From Thermus antranikianii DSM 12462 (GTDB taxonomy: Bacteria; Deinococcota; Deinococci; Deinococcales; Thermaceae), in the NCBI RefSeq assembly GCF_000423905.1, contig NZ_AUIW01000004.1, positions 124,001-188,000 on the forward strand: DNA of 64,000 nucleotides, in the 5' to 3' direction. Position numbers and translations under genes: made by a program. A model generated the notes under the pieces. It was not told the origin of the DNA. It saw nothing but the letters and a program-made list of their open reading frames with translations, and did no database searches. Shown here piece after piece: positions 15,215 to 23,681 of the stretch. Position 1 is the stretch's first letter. Each line of letters starts with the position of its first letter.

Positions 15215-16372
15215 ATGCGCGGCCTTTCGCAAAGGGTTAGGGCCATGAAACCCTCGGCCACGGTGGCGGTGAACGCCAGGGCCTTGGAGCTTAGGCGCCA
15301 GGGGGTGGACCTGGTGGCCTTGACGGCGGGGGAACCGGATTTTGACACCCCGGAGCACGTGAAGGAGGCAGCCCGGCGCGCCCTGGCCCAGGGGAAGACC
15401 AAGTATGCGCCTCCCGCGGGGATTCCCGAGCTTCGGGAGGCCCTGGCGGAGAAGTTCCGAAAGGAGAATGGCCTTGCCGTCACCCCGGACCAGACCATCG
15501 TCACCGTGGGGGGGAAGCAGGCTCTGTTTAACCTCTTCCAGGCCATCCTGGACCCCGGGGATGAGGTGATCGTCCTGGCTCCTTACTGGGTGAGCTACCC
15601 GGAGATGGTGCGCTTGGCCGGCGGGGTGCCGGTGGAGGTGGAAACCCTTCCCGAAGAGGGCTTCGTGCCCGACCCCGAGCGCGTAAAAAGGGCCATCACG
15701 GCCCGCACCAAGGCCTTGGTGGTGAACTCCCCCAACAACCCCACGGGGGCGGTCTATCCCCGGGAGGTCCTCGAGGCCCTGGCCCGGCTTGCCCTGGAGC
15801 ACGACTTCTACCTGGTTTCCGACGAGATCTACGAGCACCTCATCTACGAGGGGGAGCACTTCTCCCCGGGGCAGCTGGCTCCTGAGCACACCATCACCGT
15901 GAACGGGGCGGCCAAGGCCTTCGCCATGACCGGCTGGCGCATCGGCTACGCCTGTGGCCCCAAGGCGGTCATCAAGGCCATGGCGGATGTTTCCAGCCAG
16001 TCCACCACCAGCCCCGACACCATCGCCCAGTGGGCCACCCTCGAGGCCCTCACCAACCAGGAGGCCTCGAGGGCCTTTATCGAAATGGCCCGGGAGGCCT
16101 ACAGGAGGCGGCGCGACCTTCTCCTTAAGGGGCTTTCCGAGATCGGGCTGAAGGCGGTGCGCCCGAGCGGGGCCTTCTACGTCCTCCTGGACACCTCCCC
16201 CTTCGCCGAGGACGAGGTGAAGGCGGCGGAGAGGCTTCTTGAAGGGGGGGTGGCGGTGGTGCCGGGCACGGATTTCGCCGCCTTTGGGCACGTGCGCCTC
16301 TCCTACGCCACCAGCGAGGAAAACCTGAAGAAAGCCCTGGAGCGCTTTGCGCGGGTTTTGCAAAGGGTCTAG
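15215..16372 (+). CDS. aspC: Aspartate aminotransferase (PLP, type Ib)
   Basis: 385 residues, matching in length and nearly in sequence the well-studied T. thermophilus enzyme that interconverts aspartate/2-oxoglutarate and oxaloacetate/glutamate. Motifs: LTAGEPDFDTPEHVKEAA, NSPNNPTGAVYP with the cofactor-contacting Asn, LVSDEIYEHL, and GAAKAFAMTGWRIGYACGP with the PLP lysine. HVRLSYATSEENL carries the carboxylate-binding Arg. Many small substitutions relative to my memory of the HB8 protein indicate another Thermus species or strain. Leaderless start after TATACT. Confidence 0.96.
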   Translation: MRGLSQRVRAMKPSATVAVNARALELRRQGVDLVALTAGEPDFDTPEHVKEAARRALAQGKTKYAPPAGIPELREALAEKFRKENGLAVTPDQTIVTVGGKQALFNLFQAILDPGDEVIVLAPYWVSYPEMVRLAGGVPVEVETLPEEGFVPDPERVKRAITARTKALVVNSPNNPTGAVYPREVLEALARLALEHDFYLVSDEIYEHLIYEGEHFSPGQLAPEHTITVNGAAKAFAMTGWRIGYACGPKAVIKAMADVSSQSTTSPDTIAQWATLEALTNQEASRAFIEMAREAYRRRRDLLLKGLSEIGLKAVRPSGAFYVLLDTSPFAEDEVKAAERLLEGGVAVVPGTDFAAFGHVRLSYATSEENLKKALERFARVLQRV

Positions 16373-16376
16373 GCCC

Positions 16377-16595
16377 TTAGGTTCCGTCCCAGACCGGGAG
16401 GGCCTCCAGGGAGAAGCGCCTTAGGGCCTTGGGGTCAGAAAGCCGCTTGCTGGCATCCAGGACTTCGATGCCCAAAAGTTTCCCCTCCGCATCCCAGTCC
16501 AGAGCAATGCCTTCTCCCACCTCTTCCACGGTGGCCGGCCCCTCGCCGAAGGCGATGTACAGGGCATCGGCCTCGAGGTCATAGGTAATCCGCAT
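16377..16595 (-). CDS. DUF2283 family small protein
   Basis: 72 residues with the DUF2283 pattern: ITYDLEADALYIAFGEG, then EEVGEGIALDWDAEGKLLGIEVLDASKRL. The function is unknown; such proteins often sit beside DUF4258 toxin-like genes, but none is seen here. A GGAGG site lies 6 bases before ATG. It converges on aspC with only 4 bases between the stops. Confidence 0.85.
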   Translation of the reverse strand: MRITYDLEADALYIAFGEGPATVEEVGEGIALDWDAEGKLLGIEVLDASKRLSDPKALRRFSLEALPVWDGT

Positions 16596-16667
16596 GGCTT
16601 TCCTCCGCTGTGGCCCTCCGAGTACGCGGGGTAAGCCGGATGGGTTTCTTGGGCGTGCCTCTGGGCT

Positions 16668-17117
16668 CTAGAAGCGGCGCTTCCGCCTGGGAGCCAGGAG
16701 GAGCAGGGCCGTCCCCACCGTCACGCATACATCCGCCAGGTTGAAGACGGGGAAGGTGGCGATAAGGGGGATGGAGGTTCCCAGGTCCAGGTAGTCCACC
16801 ACAAAGCCCCGGCCCAGGCGGTCTATCCCGTTACCCAGAGCCCCCACGGCGATGAGGGAAAGGGCCAGGGTTTGCCAGAAGACATAGCGCCTTCGGGCCA
16901 GAAGGTAAAGGAGGAGGGTCCCCACCCCCAGGCTGAGCCACCCCAGGAGGAAGGCCCGGCCCTCGAAAAGGCCAAAGCCCGCCCCCGTGTTCTTGACCAG
17001 GGTGAGGTAGAGGAGGTCTCCCAGAAAGGGCCTCGGCACCGGGGAGAGGTTTTCCAGGGCCCAGAGCTTAAGGATCTGGTCAAAGGCGAGGAGGAGGGGC
17101 ACCAGGATCGTGGGCAT
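16668..17117 (-). CDS. lspA: Lipoprotein signal peptidase (signal peptidase II)
   Basis: 149 residues, four membrane helices. The two catalytic aspartates are in GNGIDRLGRGFVVDYLD and FNLADVCVTVG, the family hallmarks; KNTGAGFGLF near residue 42 is also conserved. It cleaves lipid-modified prolipoproteins in the inner membrane. The C-terminus is short and basic (PRRKRRF). TAGACT followed by 7 bases gives a leaderless start; divergent from rpmB. Confidence 0.95.
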   Translation of the reverse strand: MPTILVPLLLAFDQILKLWALENLSPVPRPFLGDLLYLTLVKNTGAGFGLFEGRAFLLGWLSLGVGTLLLYLLARRRYVFWQTLALSLIAVGALGNGIDRLGRGFVVDYLDLGTSIPLIATFPVFNLADVCVTVGTALLLLAPRRKRRF

Positions 17118-17150
17118 CCCCTAGAGTCTACCCAATGCTCCCTTTTGTGC

Positions 17151-17156
17151 TATACT
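17151..17156 (+). promoter_or_regulatory. -10 box of rpmB
   Basis: TATACT, followed by a leader of about 28 bases with a GGGAGG ribosome site before ATG 17191. No convincing -35 box was found. This is a leadered mRNA, in contrast to most starts around it. Confidence 0.5.
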
Positions 17157-17190
17157 CCATAGGGTTTGCCTTCGGGCACGGGAGGGTCTT

Positions 17191-17487
17191 ATGTCCAAGG
17201 TGTGCGAGATTAGCGGAAAGAGGCCCATCGTGGCCAATAGCATCCAAAGGCGGGGTAAGGCCAAGCGGGAAGGGGGCGTGGGTAAGAAGACCACCGGCAT
17301 TTCCAAGCGTCGGCAGTACCCCAACCTGCAGAAGATCCGCGTCCAGGTGGCCGGCCAGGAGATCACCTTCCGGGTGGCGGCGAGCCATATTCCCAAGGTT
17401 TACGAGCTTCTGGACCGGGCCAAGGGGCTTAAACTGGAGGGCCTTTCCGCCAAGGAGATCAAGGAAAGGCTCTTGAAGCTACTCTAA
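17191..17487 (+). CDS. rpmB: 50S ribosomal protein L28
   Basis: 98 residues, the size known for Thermus L28 and longer than the 78 of E. coli. [18 protein letters not shown] is the conserved opening; [18 protein letters not shown] follows. The protein sits on the large subunit near the exit-tunnel side. Good ribosome-binding site GGGAGG with 5 bases spacing. It is followed by a strong intrinsic terminator, so it is probably a single-gene unit. Confidence 0.98.
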   Translation: MSKVCEISGKRPIVANSIQRRGKAKREGGVGKKTTGISKRRQYPNLQKIRVQVAGQEITFRVAASHIPKVYELLDRAKGLKLEGLSAKEIKERLLKLL

Positions 17488-17503
17488 GGCCTTCCTCCCT
17501 TGG

Positions 17504-17530
17504 AAAAGCCCCCCTTGGGGGGCTTTTTTT
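17504..17530 (+). terminator. Intrinsic terminator of rpmB
   Basis: An 11-bp perfect stem, AAAAGCCCCCC with GGGGGGCTTTT, closes a 2-base TT loop and runs into seven T (17524-17530). It begins 17 bases after the rpmB stop. Confidence 0.93.
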
Positions 17531-17543
17531 GTAGCATAGGTTC

Positions 17544-18239
17544 ATGATCTGGAAGCCGGGGCATTATCTCCTTCTGGCCCTGGCCCTCTACAGCCTGGTG
17601 GTCACCCTGGGGTTTTCCCTAAGGGGAAGGCAGCTTGCCAGCCTGCGCCAGGAGGTGGGGATCCTAAGCCAGAAGGCGGCCCTGGCGCCCGAGGGGTATG
17701 TTCTTCCCCTGCCTGGGGCCTGCCTGCCCACCAGGCCCGAGAACCTCCCGGGTGCGCCCCGTCCCTACCGTAAGGGGGTGAGCGCGGGCTTCGTGTTCAT
17801 CCAAGGGGATGCCTGCGTGCCCGTGGTGCGGGGGATGGGGGTGGTGGCCGCTTTTGGGGGAGAGGTGGTGAGGGTGGAGGGGGATTACAAGGAGCCCTCT
17901 TCCGAGGAGTATCAGAGGCTTCTGGAGGCGGTGCGAAACGGGGCTTCCCCGGAGCAGATGGACTTCTTGCGGGGCCTCGAGGTCTGGATCCGCCACCCAG
18001 ATGGCCGCACCAGCGTGTACGCCCACCTCGAGGGGCCCTACCCTGGCCTTAAGGTGGGGCAGAGGGTGTACCGGGGGGATCCCGTCGGCTATGTGGGCAG
18101 CACCGGGCTTATGGGCGGGGCTCCCAGGCTTCTTTTTGAGATCTGGGAAGGGGAGCCCGACCGGGGGAGGTTCCTCTTTCAGGGCCTATCCCGGGAGGAG
18201 CTCCTCAAAGAGGCCAAGGCCTTCTTCCGCTTAGAATAG
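17544..18239 (+). CDS. M23/LytM-like envelope protein, catalytic ligands missing
   Basis: 231 residues: one N-terminal membrane anchor (LLLALALYSLVVTLGF, residues 9-24), a short coil, and a C-terminal LytM-like domain (about 80-200). The family scaffold is clear in VRGMGVVAAFGGEVVRV, WIRHPDGRTSVYAHLEGP, YPGLKVGQRVYRGDPVGYVGSTG and LLFEIWEG. Zinc ligands of active M23 enzymes are mostly lost: the first motif lacks the usual HxxxD (reads KGVSAGFVF), and the final LHFE reads LLFE. It is likely a non-catalytic LytM factor, as those that activate amidases at division. Leaderless: TAGCAT, 6 bases, ATG, right after the rpmB terminator. Confidence 0.75.
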   Translation: MIWKPGHYLLLALALYSLVVTLGFSLRGRQLASLRQEVGILSQKAALAPEGYVLPLPGACLPTRPENLPGAPRPYRKGVSAGFVFIQGDACVPVVRGMGVVAAFGGEVVRVEGDYKEPSSEEYQRLLEAVRNGASPEQMDFLRGLEVWIRHPDGRTSVYAHLEGPYPGLKVGQRVYRGDPVGYVGSTGLMGGAPRLLFEIWEGEPDRGRFLFQGLSREELLKEAKAFFRLE

Positions 18240-18243
18240 CCCC

Positions 18244-19341
18244 ATGCGCGAGGCTTTCGCCCGGGTCTGGGAGAACCCGTATGTGCGGGTTCTTGTTTAC
18301 CTCCTATTCTTCTTCCTCCTCTACCGCTTTCTTCTCCGGGCCTGGCCTGCCCTTTCCATCCTCCTCACCGCCTTTGCCATCGCCTACCTCACCCATCCCG
18401 TGGTGCGCTTCTTTGAAGGCAAAAGGCTTCCCCGGCTCGTAGGGGTGGTCCTGGTCTACCTGGGCCTGGGCCTTTTCCTAGGCCTCGTCTCCTTCCTCAC
18501 TGCCCAGACGGTGCTGGAGCTCTCCCGCCTGGCCCAGGAGCTTCCTGCGCTCCTGGACCCCTTCCTCTCGTGGCTGCTGGACCTGCCCAATCGCGTTCGG
18601 ACCATACCCATTCCCGAATCCCTAAGGCCCGTGCTGGCCGAGGCCAGCCGTAACCTCCAGGGCCTTTTGCAGGGGTTTCTGGAAACCCTGGTTCACTGGC
18701 TTCAGGGGCTTCTCTCCCAGGGAGGCAACCTCCTGGGCTTTTTCACCTCCTTGCTGGGCGGTATCTTCCAGCTCCTCACCGCCCTCACCCTTTCCATCTA
18801 CTTCCTCTACGACCTGCCGCGCCTGGCCCAGGCGGCCTTAAAGGTGTTCCCGGAACCCTACCAGCCCCTGGTGGCCGAGCTGGCCCATAAGCTGGACCAA
18901 AGCGTGGGGGGGTATATGCGGGGGCAGCTTCTGGTGGCCTTTCTGGTGGGGCTTCTGGTGGGGGTGGGGCTATGGCTGGTGGGGGTTCCCTTGGCCGCCA
19001 GCCTGGGCTTTCTGGCCGGGGTCTTTAACCTGATCCCCTTCGTGGGGGTGGTTGTCTCCGGGGTACCCGCCCTGCTCCTGGCGGCCACCGGGGGGTGGGG
19101 CAAGGTGCTTTTAGCCCTTTTGGTCCTCTGGCTGGCCAACCAGCTGGAGGGGAACCTCCTCGGGCCTTTCATCGTGGGCCGTTCCACCCGGCTTCATCCG
19201 GTGACCGCCATCGCTGCCATCTTGGTGGGGGCCACCCTTTTTGGCCTCTGGGGGGCGCTTTTAGGGGTCCCCACCGCCGCCTTCCTCAAGGTGCTTTTGG
19301 AGGAATATTACAAGAAAAGCCGGTTCTACCGGGAGGGCTAG
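18244..19341 (+). CDS. AI-2E family (PerM/YdiK) permease
   Basis: 365 residues with about seven to eight membrane segments. The central amphipathic region (LPALLDPFLSWLLDLPNRV) and the C-terminal block FNLIPFVGVVVSGVPALLLA followed by NQLEGNLLGPFIVGRSTRLHPV are typical. Proteins of this family export varied small molecules or act in ion homeostasis; the autoinducer-2 label is historical. Its -10 box TAGAAT is formed by the last codons and stop of the M23-like gene, then 6 bases to ATG. Confidence 0.9.
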   Translation: MREAFARVWENPYVRVLVYLLFFFLLYRFLLRAWPALSILLTAFAIAYLTHPVVRFFEGKRLPRLVGVVLVYLGLGLFLGLVSFLTAQTVLELSRLAQELPALLDPFLSWLLDLPNRVRTIPIPESLRPVLAEASRNLQGLLQGFLETLVHWLQGLLSQGGNLLGFFTSLLGGIFQLLTALTLSIYFLYDLPRLAQAALKVFPEPYQPLVAELAHKLDQSVGGYMRGQLLVAFLVGLLVGVGLWLVGVPLAASLGFLAGVFNLIPFVGVVVSGVPALLLAATGGWGKVLLALLVLWLANQLEGNLLGPFIVGRSTRLHPVTAIAAILVGATLFGLWGALLGVPTAAFLKVLLEEYYKKSRFYREG

Positions 19342-19355
19342 GTTACGGCCGGGGT

Positions 19356-19383
19356 CCCCGCCCTGGCGCAAGCCAGGGCGGGG
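19356..19383. terminator. Bidirectional hairpin between convergent genes
   Basis: A 12-bp perfect GC-rich stem, CCCCGCCCTGGC with GCCAGGGCGGGG, closes a GCAA loop between the stop of the permease gene and the stop of tgt. No T-tract on either side, but the stability should halt or protect transcripts from both directions. Confidence 0.7.
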
Positions 19384-19388
19384 TGGCT

Positions 19389-20546
19389 TTACCAGTGCCC
19401 CCCCGCCGCCATGGCCTCCCGGAACCAGGGGGGTATCTCCTTGCCAAAACGCCTCTCGGCAAACTCCCGGGCAAAGGCCCCGTAGCTTCCTTGGCGGATG
19501 GCCTCCCGAGCCCTTTCCGTGAGGCGGTGCAGGAAGCGGAGGTTGTGCAGGGAAAGGAGGATGCCTCCAAGCATCTCCTCCGCGCGCACCAGGTGGGCGA
19601 TGTAAGCCCGGCTGAAGGTTTGGCAGGCGTAGCAATCGCAGCCTTCTTCCAGAGGCCGCTTGTCCTCTAGGTACTGGGCGTTTTTCAGGTTTATTCGCCC
19701 TTCCGGGACCAAGGCCGAGCCGAAGCGGCCCGTGCGGGTAGGGTAGACGCTGTCGAAGAGGTCCACCCCTAGGCCCATGGCCGCCACCAGGTCCTCGGGG
19801 TGCCCCACCCCCATGAGGTAGCGGGGCTTTGCCTCGGGAAGGATCTCCGTGGAGAGGGCCACCATGGGGAACATCTCCTCCTTGGTCTCCCCCACGGCCA
19901 GGCCTCCGATGGCGTAGCCAGGAAGGTCAAAGCGCAGGGTTTCCCGCGTGGAAAGGGCCCTAAGCCCGGCATCCGTCCCCCCTTGGGCGATGCCGAAGAG
20001 GGCCTGGTCGGGCCGGGTTTTGGCCTTCAGGCTCCGCTCCAGCCAGCGCAGGGTGCGTTCTAGGGAAGCCTTCAGGTATTCGGGGGAGGAGGGGTAAGGA
20101 GGACACTCGTCAAAGGCCATGATGAAGTCCGCCCCCAGGGCCTCCTGGATGGCGATGCTTCTTTCCGGGGTGAGGCGGATCAGGCTCCCATCCAGGTGGC
20201 TTTGGAAGACCACCCCTTCCTCGTCAATGCGCCTCAGGTGCCCCAGGCTCATCACCTGGAACCCCCCGGAGTCCGTAAGCCAAGGGCCATCCCAGCCGGC
20301 AAAGCGGTGGAGTCCTCCCAGGGCCTGCACCCGTTCGGGTCCCGGGCGGAGGAGGAGGTGGTAGGTGTTGGCCAGGAGCACCTGGCTGCCGATGGCCTTC
20401 AGGTCCTTGGGCAAAAGCCCCTTCACCGAGCCCTGGGTGCCCACGGGCATGAAAAGGGGGGTTTCCACCCTTCCGTGGGGGGTGGTGAGAAGGCCTACCC
20501 GGGCCCGGCCAGAGCGGGCTTGGATGGTGAAGCGAAAGGGATCCAT
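19389..20546 (-). CDS. tgt: tRNA-guanine transglycosylase (queuosine)
   Basis: 385 residues from ATG 20546. It exchanges G34 for preQ1 in tRNAs with GUN anticodons. Signatures: RVETPLFMPVGTQGSVKGL, LANTYHLLLRPG, LTDSGGFQVMSL with the catalytic/binding Asp, YAIGGLAVGE, VDLFDSVYPTRTGR with the nucleophilic Asp, and the zinc site CDCYACQTFSRAYIAHL. The ATG overlaps the stop of ispG (TGATG), so the pair is translationally coupled. An upstream in-frame extension exists but would run through ispG. Confidence 0.95.
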   Translation of the reverse strand: MDPFRFTIQARSGRARVGLLTTPHGRVETPLFMPVGTQGSVKGLLPKDLKAIGSQVLLANTYHLLLRPGPERVQALGGLHRFAGWDGPWLTDSGGFQVMSLGHLRRIDEEGVVFQSHLDGSLIRLTPERSIAIQEALGADFIMAFDECPPYPSSPEYLKASLERTLRWLERSLKAKTRPDQALFGIAQGGTDAGLRALSTRETLRFDLPGYAIGGLAVGETKEEMFPMVALSTEILPEAKPRYLMGVGHPEDLVAAMGLGVDLFDSVYPTRTGRFGSALVPEGRINLKNAQYLEDKRPLEEGCDCYACQTFSRAYIAHLVRAEEMLGGILLSLHNLRFLHRLTERAREAIRQGSYGAFAREFAERRFGKEIPPWFREAMAAGGHW

Positions 20547-21754
20547 CAGGCTTTGGAAAAGCGCCGCTCCACGTAGTCTTCCAAAAGGGCCAGGAAGTCC
20601 TGGGCCAGGTTCTCCCCCTTGAGGATGGTGAGGAGCTTCCCGTCCGCGTAAACCGGGGCCTTGGGCTCTTCCCCGCTTCCCGGCAAGGAGATGCCGATAT
20701 GGGCGTGGCGGCTCTCCCCGGGGCCGTTCACCACACACCCCATCACCGCCACCTTGAGTTCCTCCACCCCTGGGTACTTCGCCCGCCATTCGGGAAGCCT
20801 GGCCCTTAGGTGGGCGTTTACGGTTTCCGCCAGTTCCTGGAAAAAGGTGCTGGTGGTGCGGCCGCACCCCGGGCAGCTGGTGACCTCCGGGGCGAAGCTT
20901 CTAAGGCCTAGGGCCTGAAGGATCTCCTGGGCCACCTCCACCTCCTTGGTGCGGGGCTCCCCGGGGGCTGGGGTGAGGGAGATGCGGATGGTGTCCCCGA
21001 TGCCTTCCAGTAGCAGGGGAGCAAGGGCTGCGGTGCTGGCCACGATCCCCTTCACCCCCATTCCCGCCTCGGTAAGGCCCAGGTGAAGGGGGGCTGGGGT
21101 GCGGCGGGCGAGTTCCCGGTAGACCCATACCAGGTCCGGGGCCTTAGACACCTTGGCGGAGAGGACGATCTTATCCTCCCCTAGACCCAGCTCCCGGGCG
21201 GCCTCATAGGCCCGCACGGCGCTTTCCACCAGGGCTTCCAGGAGGACCTCGTGGGCGCTTTTGGGCTCAGGGCGGCGGGCGTTTGCCTCCATGAGCTCGG
21301 TGAGAAGGGCAGGGTCCAGGCTTCCCCAGTTGGCCCCGATGCGCACGGGCTTGCCCAGGTCCAGGGCGATCCTTATCATCTCGGCGAAGTTCTCGTCCTT
21401 ATGCCGCCCCCGGCCCAAGGTGCCCGGGTTGATGCGGAACTTGTCCAGGGCCTCGGCCATTTTAGGGTGCTTCCTTAGGAGCAGGTGGCCGTTGAAGTGG
21501 AAATCCCCCACCAGGGGCACCTCCACCCCCTCCTCCAGGAGCCTTTTCTTGATCTCCGGGACGGCCCGGGCCGCCTCCTCGTCGTTCACCGTGAGGCGCA
21601 CGATCTCGCTTCCCGCCCGGTAAAGGGCCAGGATTTGCGCCGTGGTGGCCTCCACATCCTGGGTGGGGGTGTTGGTCATGGACTGCACGGCCACGGGGTG
21701 GGCGCCCCCTAAGGGAACGCGTCCCACCCAGACCGTAGGGGTAGGTCGCCTCAT
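20546..21754 (-). CDS. ispG: 4-hydroxy-3-methylbut-2-enyl-diphosphate synthase (flavodoxin/ferredoxin)
   Basis: 402 residues. It is the penultimate enzyme of the MEP isoprenoid pathway, using a 4Fe-4S cluster. [17 protein letters not shown] opens the TIM barrel, [13 protein letters not shown] and RIGANWGSL follow, and the cluster ligands are in [12 protein letters not shown] and [18 protein letters not shown]. The length with an internal insertion is typical of thermophile and plant-like forms. TACCAT and 7 bases precede ATG (leaderless), although AGGAAGG lies within that spacer. Confidence 0.96.
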   Translation of the reverse strand: MRRPTPTVWVGRVPLGGAHPVAVQSMTNTPTQDVEATTAQILALYRAGSEIVRLTVNDEEAARAVPEIKKRLLEEGVEVPLVGDFHFNGHLLLRKHPKMAEALDKFRINPGTLGRGRHKDENFAEMIRIALDLGKPVRIGANWGSLDPALLTELMEANARRPEPKSAHEVLLEALVESAVRAYEAARELGLGEDKIVLSAKVSKAPDLVWVYRELARRTPAPLHLGLTEAGMGVKGIVASTAALAPLLLEGIGDTIRISLTPAPGEPRTKEVEVAQEILQALGLRSFAPEVTSCPGCGRTTSTFFQELAETVNAHLRARLPEWRAKYPGVEELKVAVMGCVVNGPGESRHAHIGISLPGSGEEPKAPVYADGKLLTILKGENLAQDFLALLEDYVERRFSKA

Positions 21755-21809
21755 CCTTCCTATGGTAGCGGAAGGGAAGCCTACGGGCTAAGCCCTGGCG
21801 ACGGGGGCT

Positions 21810-22589
21810 TCATTCCAGCTCCATCCCCATGATGTGGTACCCGGAGTCCACGTAGACCACTTCCCCGGTGATGCCGCTGGCAAGGGGTGAGAGGAGGAAA
21901 AGCCCCAGGTTCCCCACCTCCTCCTGGGTGATGTTGCGCTTTAGGGGGGCCACCTGGGCCACCCGGTCGTACATCTTCATGAAGCCCGGGATGCTCCTTG
22001 CGGCCACGGTGCGCACGGGCCCTGCGGAGATGGCGTTCACCCGCACCCCCTTGGGGCCAAGTTCGTAGGCCAGATAGCGGACGCTGGCCTCGAGGGCCGC
22101 CTTGGCGATGGCCATCACGTTGTACCTTGGCACCACCTTCTCGCTGGCGTAGTAGGTGAGGGTGACGAGGCTTCCCCCTTCTTTTAGGAGGGGTTCTGCC
22201 CGCTGGGCCACGGCCACCAGGGAGTAGGCGGAGACCTCGAGGGCCAGAAGCCAGTCCTGGCGTTTCGTGTCCAGGTACCGCCCCTCCATGGCCTCCCGGG
22301 GTGCGAAGGCGATGGCGTGGACCAGGTAGTCCAGCTCCCCCCAGGCCTCCTTGATCCCGGCGAAAAGCCGGTCCAGCTCTTCGTCCTTGGTGACGTCCGC
22401 CTGGAAGGTGAGGGCCTTAAGGGGAGCGGCCAGCCTCTCCACCTCCTCCTTGAGCCTTTCCCCCTGGTAGCTGAAGGCCAGCTCCGCCCCTGCCTGGTGG
22501 AGCTTCTCGGCGATGGCGTAACCCAGGCTCCGCTGGTTGGTGACACCCATGATGAGGGCTTTTTTGCCGGAAAGGTCCAGGGTGAGCAT
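21810..22589 (-). CDS. fabI: Enoyl-[acyl-carrier-protein] reductase (NADH) FabI
   Basis: 259 residues, the reductive last step of fatty-acid elongation. LSGKKALIMGVTNQRSLGYAIA is the dinucleotide-binding start, LDYLVHAIAFAPRE the middle, and YNVMAIAK the Y-x6-K catalytic pair typical of FabI. ISAGPVRTVAARSIPGF and ITGEVVYVDSGYHIMGM complete the signature. The promoter has a perfect TATAAT box 6 bases before ATG: a textbook leaderless start. Confidence 0.97.
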   Translation of the reverse strand: MLTLDLSGKKALIMGVTNQRSLGYAIAEKLHQAGAELAFSYQGERLKEEVERLAAPLKALTFQADVTKDEELDRLFAGIKEAWGELDYLVHAIAFAPREAMEGRYLDTKRQDWLLALEVSAYSLVAVAQRAEPLLKEGGSLVTLTYYASEKVVPRYNVMAIAKAALEASVRYLAYELGPKGVRVNAISAGPVRTVAARSIPGFMKMYDRVAQVAPLKRNITQEEVGNLGLFLLSPLASGITGEVVYVDSGYHIMGMELE

Positions 22590-22623
22590 GGGGGGATTAT
22601 ACCCAAGGGTTAAGGGACCCTGC

Positions 22624-23067
22624 TTAGGGTGAAGGGGAGCTTTGTTGTTCCACGTTTTCCAGAAGAAGAGTCCAGGCTTCCTTCAGGGACAGGACCCATA
22701 CCCCCCGTATCTTCCGCCCCATGAGGGAACCGAAATGCTTGCGGTCGCCGGTGACGAGAAGGTCCGCCTTGGCTGCCCAGGCGGCCGCCAGAATGGGAGC
22801 GTCCTTCGGGGGCAACCCTTCCCTCAGGGCCTGGCGTACCAGGCGGATGGGCGCCTCGGGAACCCGTTCTACCCTGAGGGATAGTTCCTCAAGGACCTTG
22901 AGGGTTTCCGGCCGCTTTAGGCTTAGGTTTCTTCGGGCCTCCTCCAGGGCGTGTGAGGAGGTTAGAAGATGGACTCCTGCCCTTTGCGCCAGGAGGAAGA
23001 GGCTTCTGGCCCTTCCCTCCTGCCAGGCTGCGGCGAAGAGGACATTGGCATCTAAGAAGAGGCGCAT
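22624..23067 (-). CDS. PIN-domain putative toxin (VapC-like)
   Basis: 147 residues. The PIN-fold acidic residues are visible: LFLDANVLFAAAW at the start, SSHALEEARRNL, PPKDAPILAAAWAAKADLLVTGD, and RKHFGS. PIN toxins cleave RNA. The start overlaps the stop of the AbrB-like gene by TGATG, so it is the second gene of a toxin-antitoxin pair. The C-terminal tail (LLLENVEQQSSPSP) is not conserved. Confidence 0.85.
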   Translation of the reverse strand: MRLFLDANVLFAAAWQEGRARSLFLLAQRAGVHLLTSSHALEEARRNLSLKRPETLKVLEELSLRVERVPEAPIRLVRQALREGLPPKDAPILAAAWAAKADLLVTGDRKHFGSLMGRKIRGVWVLSLKEAWTLLLENVEQQSSPSP

Positions 23068-23315
23068 CAGCGCTCGCCCAAGGCCTTGGCCAAGCGTTCC
23101 CTTTCCTCCTGAGTAAGCTGGTCCTCCTCCAGAAACTCTTGGATGCGGGCCTGGGAATAGATCTCCACGGGATAAACCCCGGCGGGCCGAAGCACGATGG
23201 CTCCCTCAGGGGAAAGCTCCACCAGGAGGTAGGCTTCCCCCTCGAGGCCCAAGGCCTTGAGGAGGCGCTTGGGAATGGAAACCTGTCCCTTGCGGCTGAG
23301 CTTGGCGAGCTCCAT
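23067..23315 (-). CDS. AbrB/SpoVT-type antitoxin
   Basis: 82 residues. MELAKLSRKGQVSIPKRLLKALGLEGEAYLL (split here: LSRKGQVSIPKRLLKALGL) is the swapped-hairpin AbrB DNA-binding domain. The C-terminal part, LEEDQLTQEERERLAKAL, is the toxin-binding helix. First gene of the pair with the PIN gene; leaderless start TAAGCT, 6 bases, ATG. Such antitoxins usually repress their own promoter. Confidence 0.86.
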   Translation of the reverse strand: MELAKLSRKGQVSIPKRLLKALGLEGEAYLLVELSPEGAIVLRPAGVYPVEIYSQARIQEFLEEDQLTQEERERLAKALGER

Positions 23316-23414
23316 GCTTTTAGCTTACCCGATTTCCTTGAAGTTTGGTTTCCTTACTCTCGGTGAGCCGAAGTCTGGGCTCGGCAATTTTTGGATAGGC
23401 CGACGGCCCCGGTT

Positions 23415-23681
23415 TCAACTGGAGGCCGGGGCTTGCTCGGCCTGGTACCTGGCCAGCCAGGCGTTGAGGGTGGCCAGGGAAACCCCGCGGATGGCCTCCA
23501 CCTTGCCGTTCCACTCCAGGACCACCCCGGCGGTGGGGCTTCCCGCCAGCGCACGGATCTTCCTGGCCGCTTCCGGGTCCTGCCGGGCGTTGACGAACTC
23601 AAAGGGCACGCCCTTTTGCGCCAGGAACATCTTCACGATCTCGCAAGGACCGCAGCCGGGGATGCCGTAAAGCCGCACCAT
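23415..23681 (-). CDS. Glutaredoxin/thioredoxin-fold small protein with CGPC
   Basis: 88 residues. MVRLYGIPGCGPCEIVKMFL carries the redox motif CGPC at residues 10-13 right after the first strand, then GVPFEFVNARQDPEAARKI and the cis-Pro-like region AGSPTAGVVLEWNGK, followed by the C-terminal helix. This is the glutaredoxin/NrdH layout. It begins near the palindrome ATGGTACCAT, whose TACCAT half lies 8 bases before ATG. It is sandwiched between two AbrB/PIN pairs on opposite strands. The natural partner is unknown; trxB lies 9 kb away. Confidence 0.82.
   Translation of the reverse strand: MVRLYGIPGCGPCEIVKMFLAQKGVPFEFVNARQDPEAARKIRALAGSPTAGVVLEWNGKVEAIRGVSLATLNAWLARYQAEQAPASS

Noticed and set aside
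14924-16363. Long open frame opposite aspC (479 codons)
   Set aside because: Antisense shadow of a certain aspartate aminotransferase gene; composition is His/Gly/Pro-rich without domain signatures.
20547-20867. N-terminal extension of tgt
   Set aside because: The frame stays open upstream but lies inside ispG; the family start and the TGATG coupling place the start at 20546.
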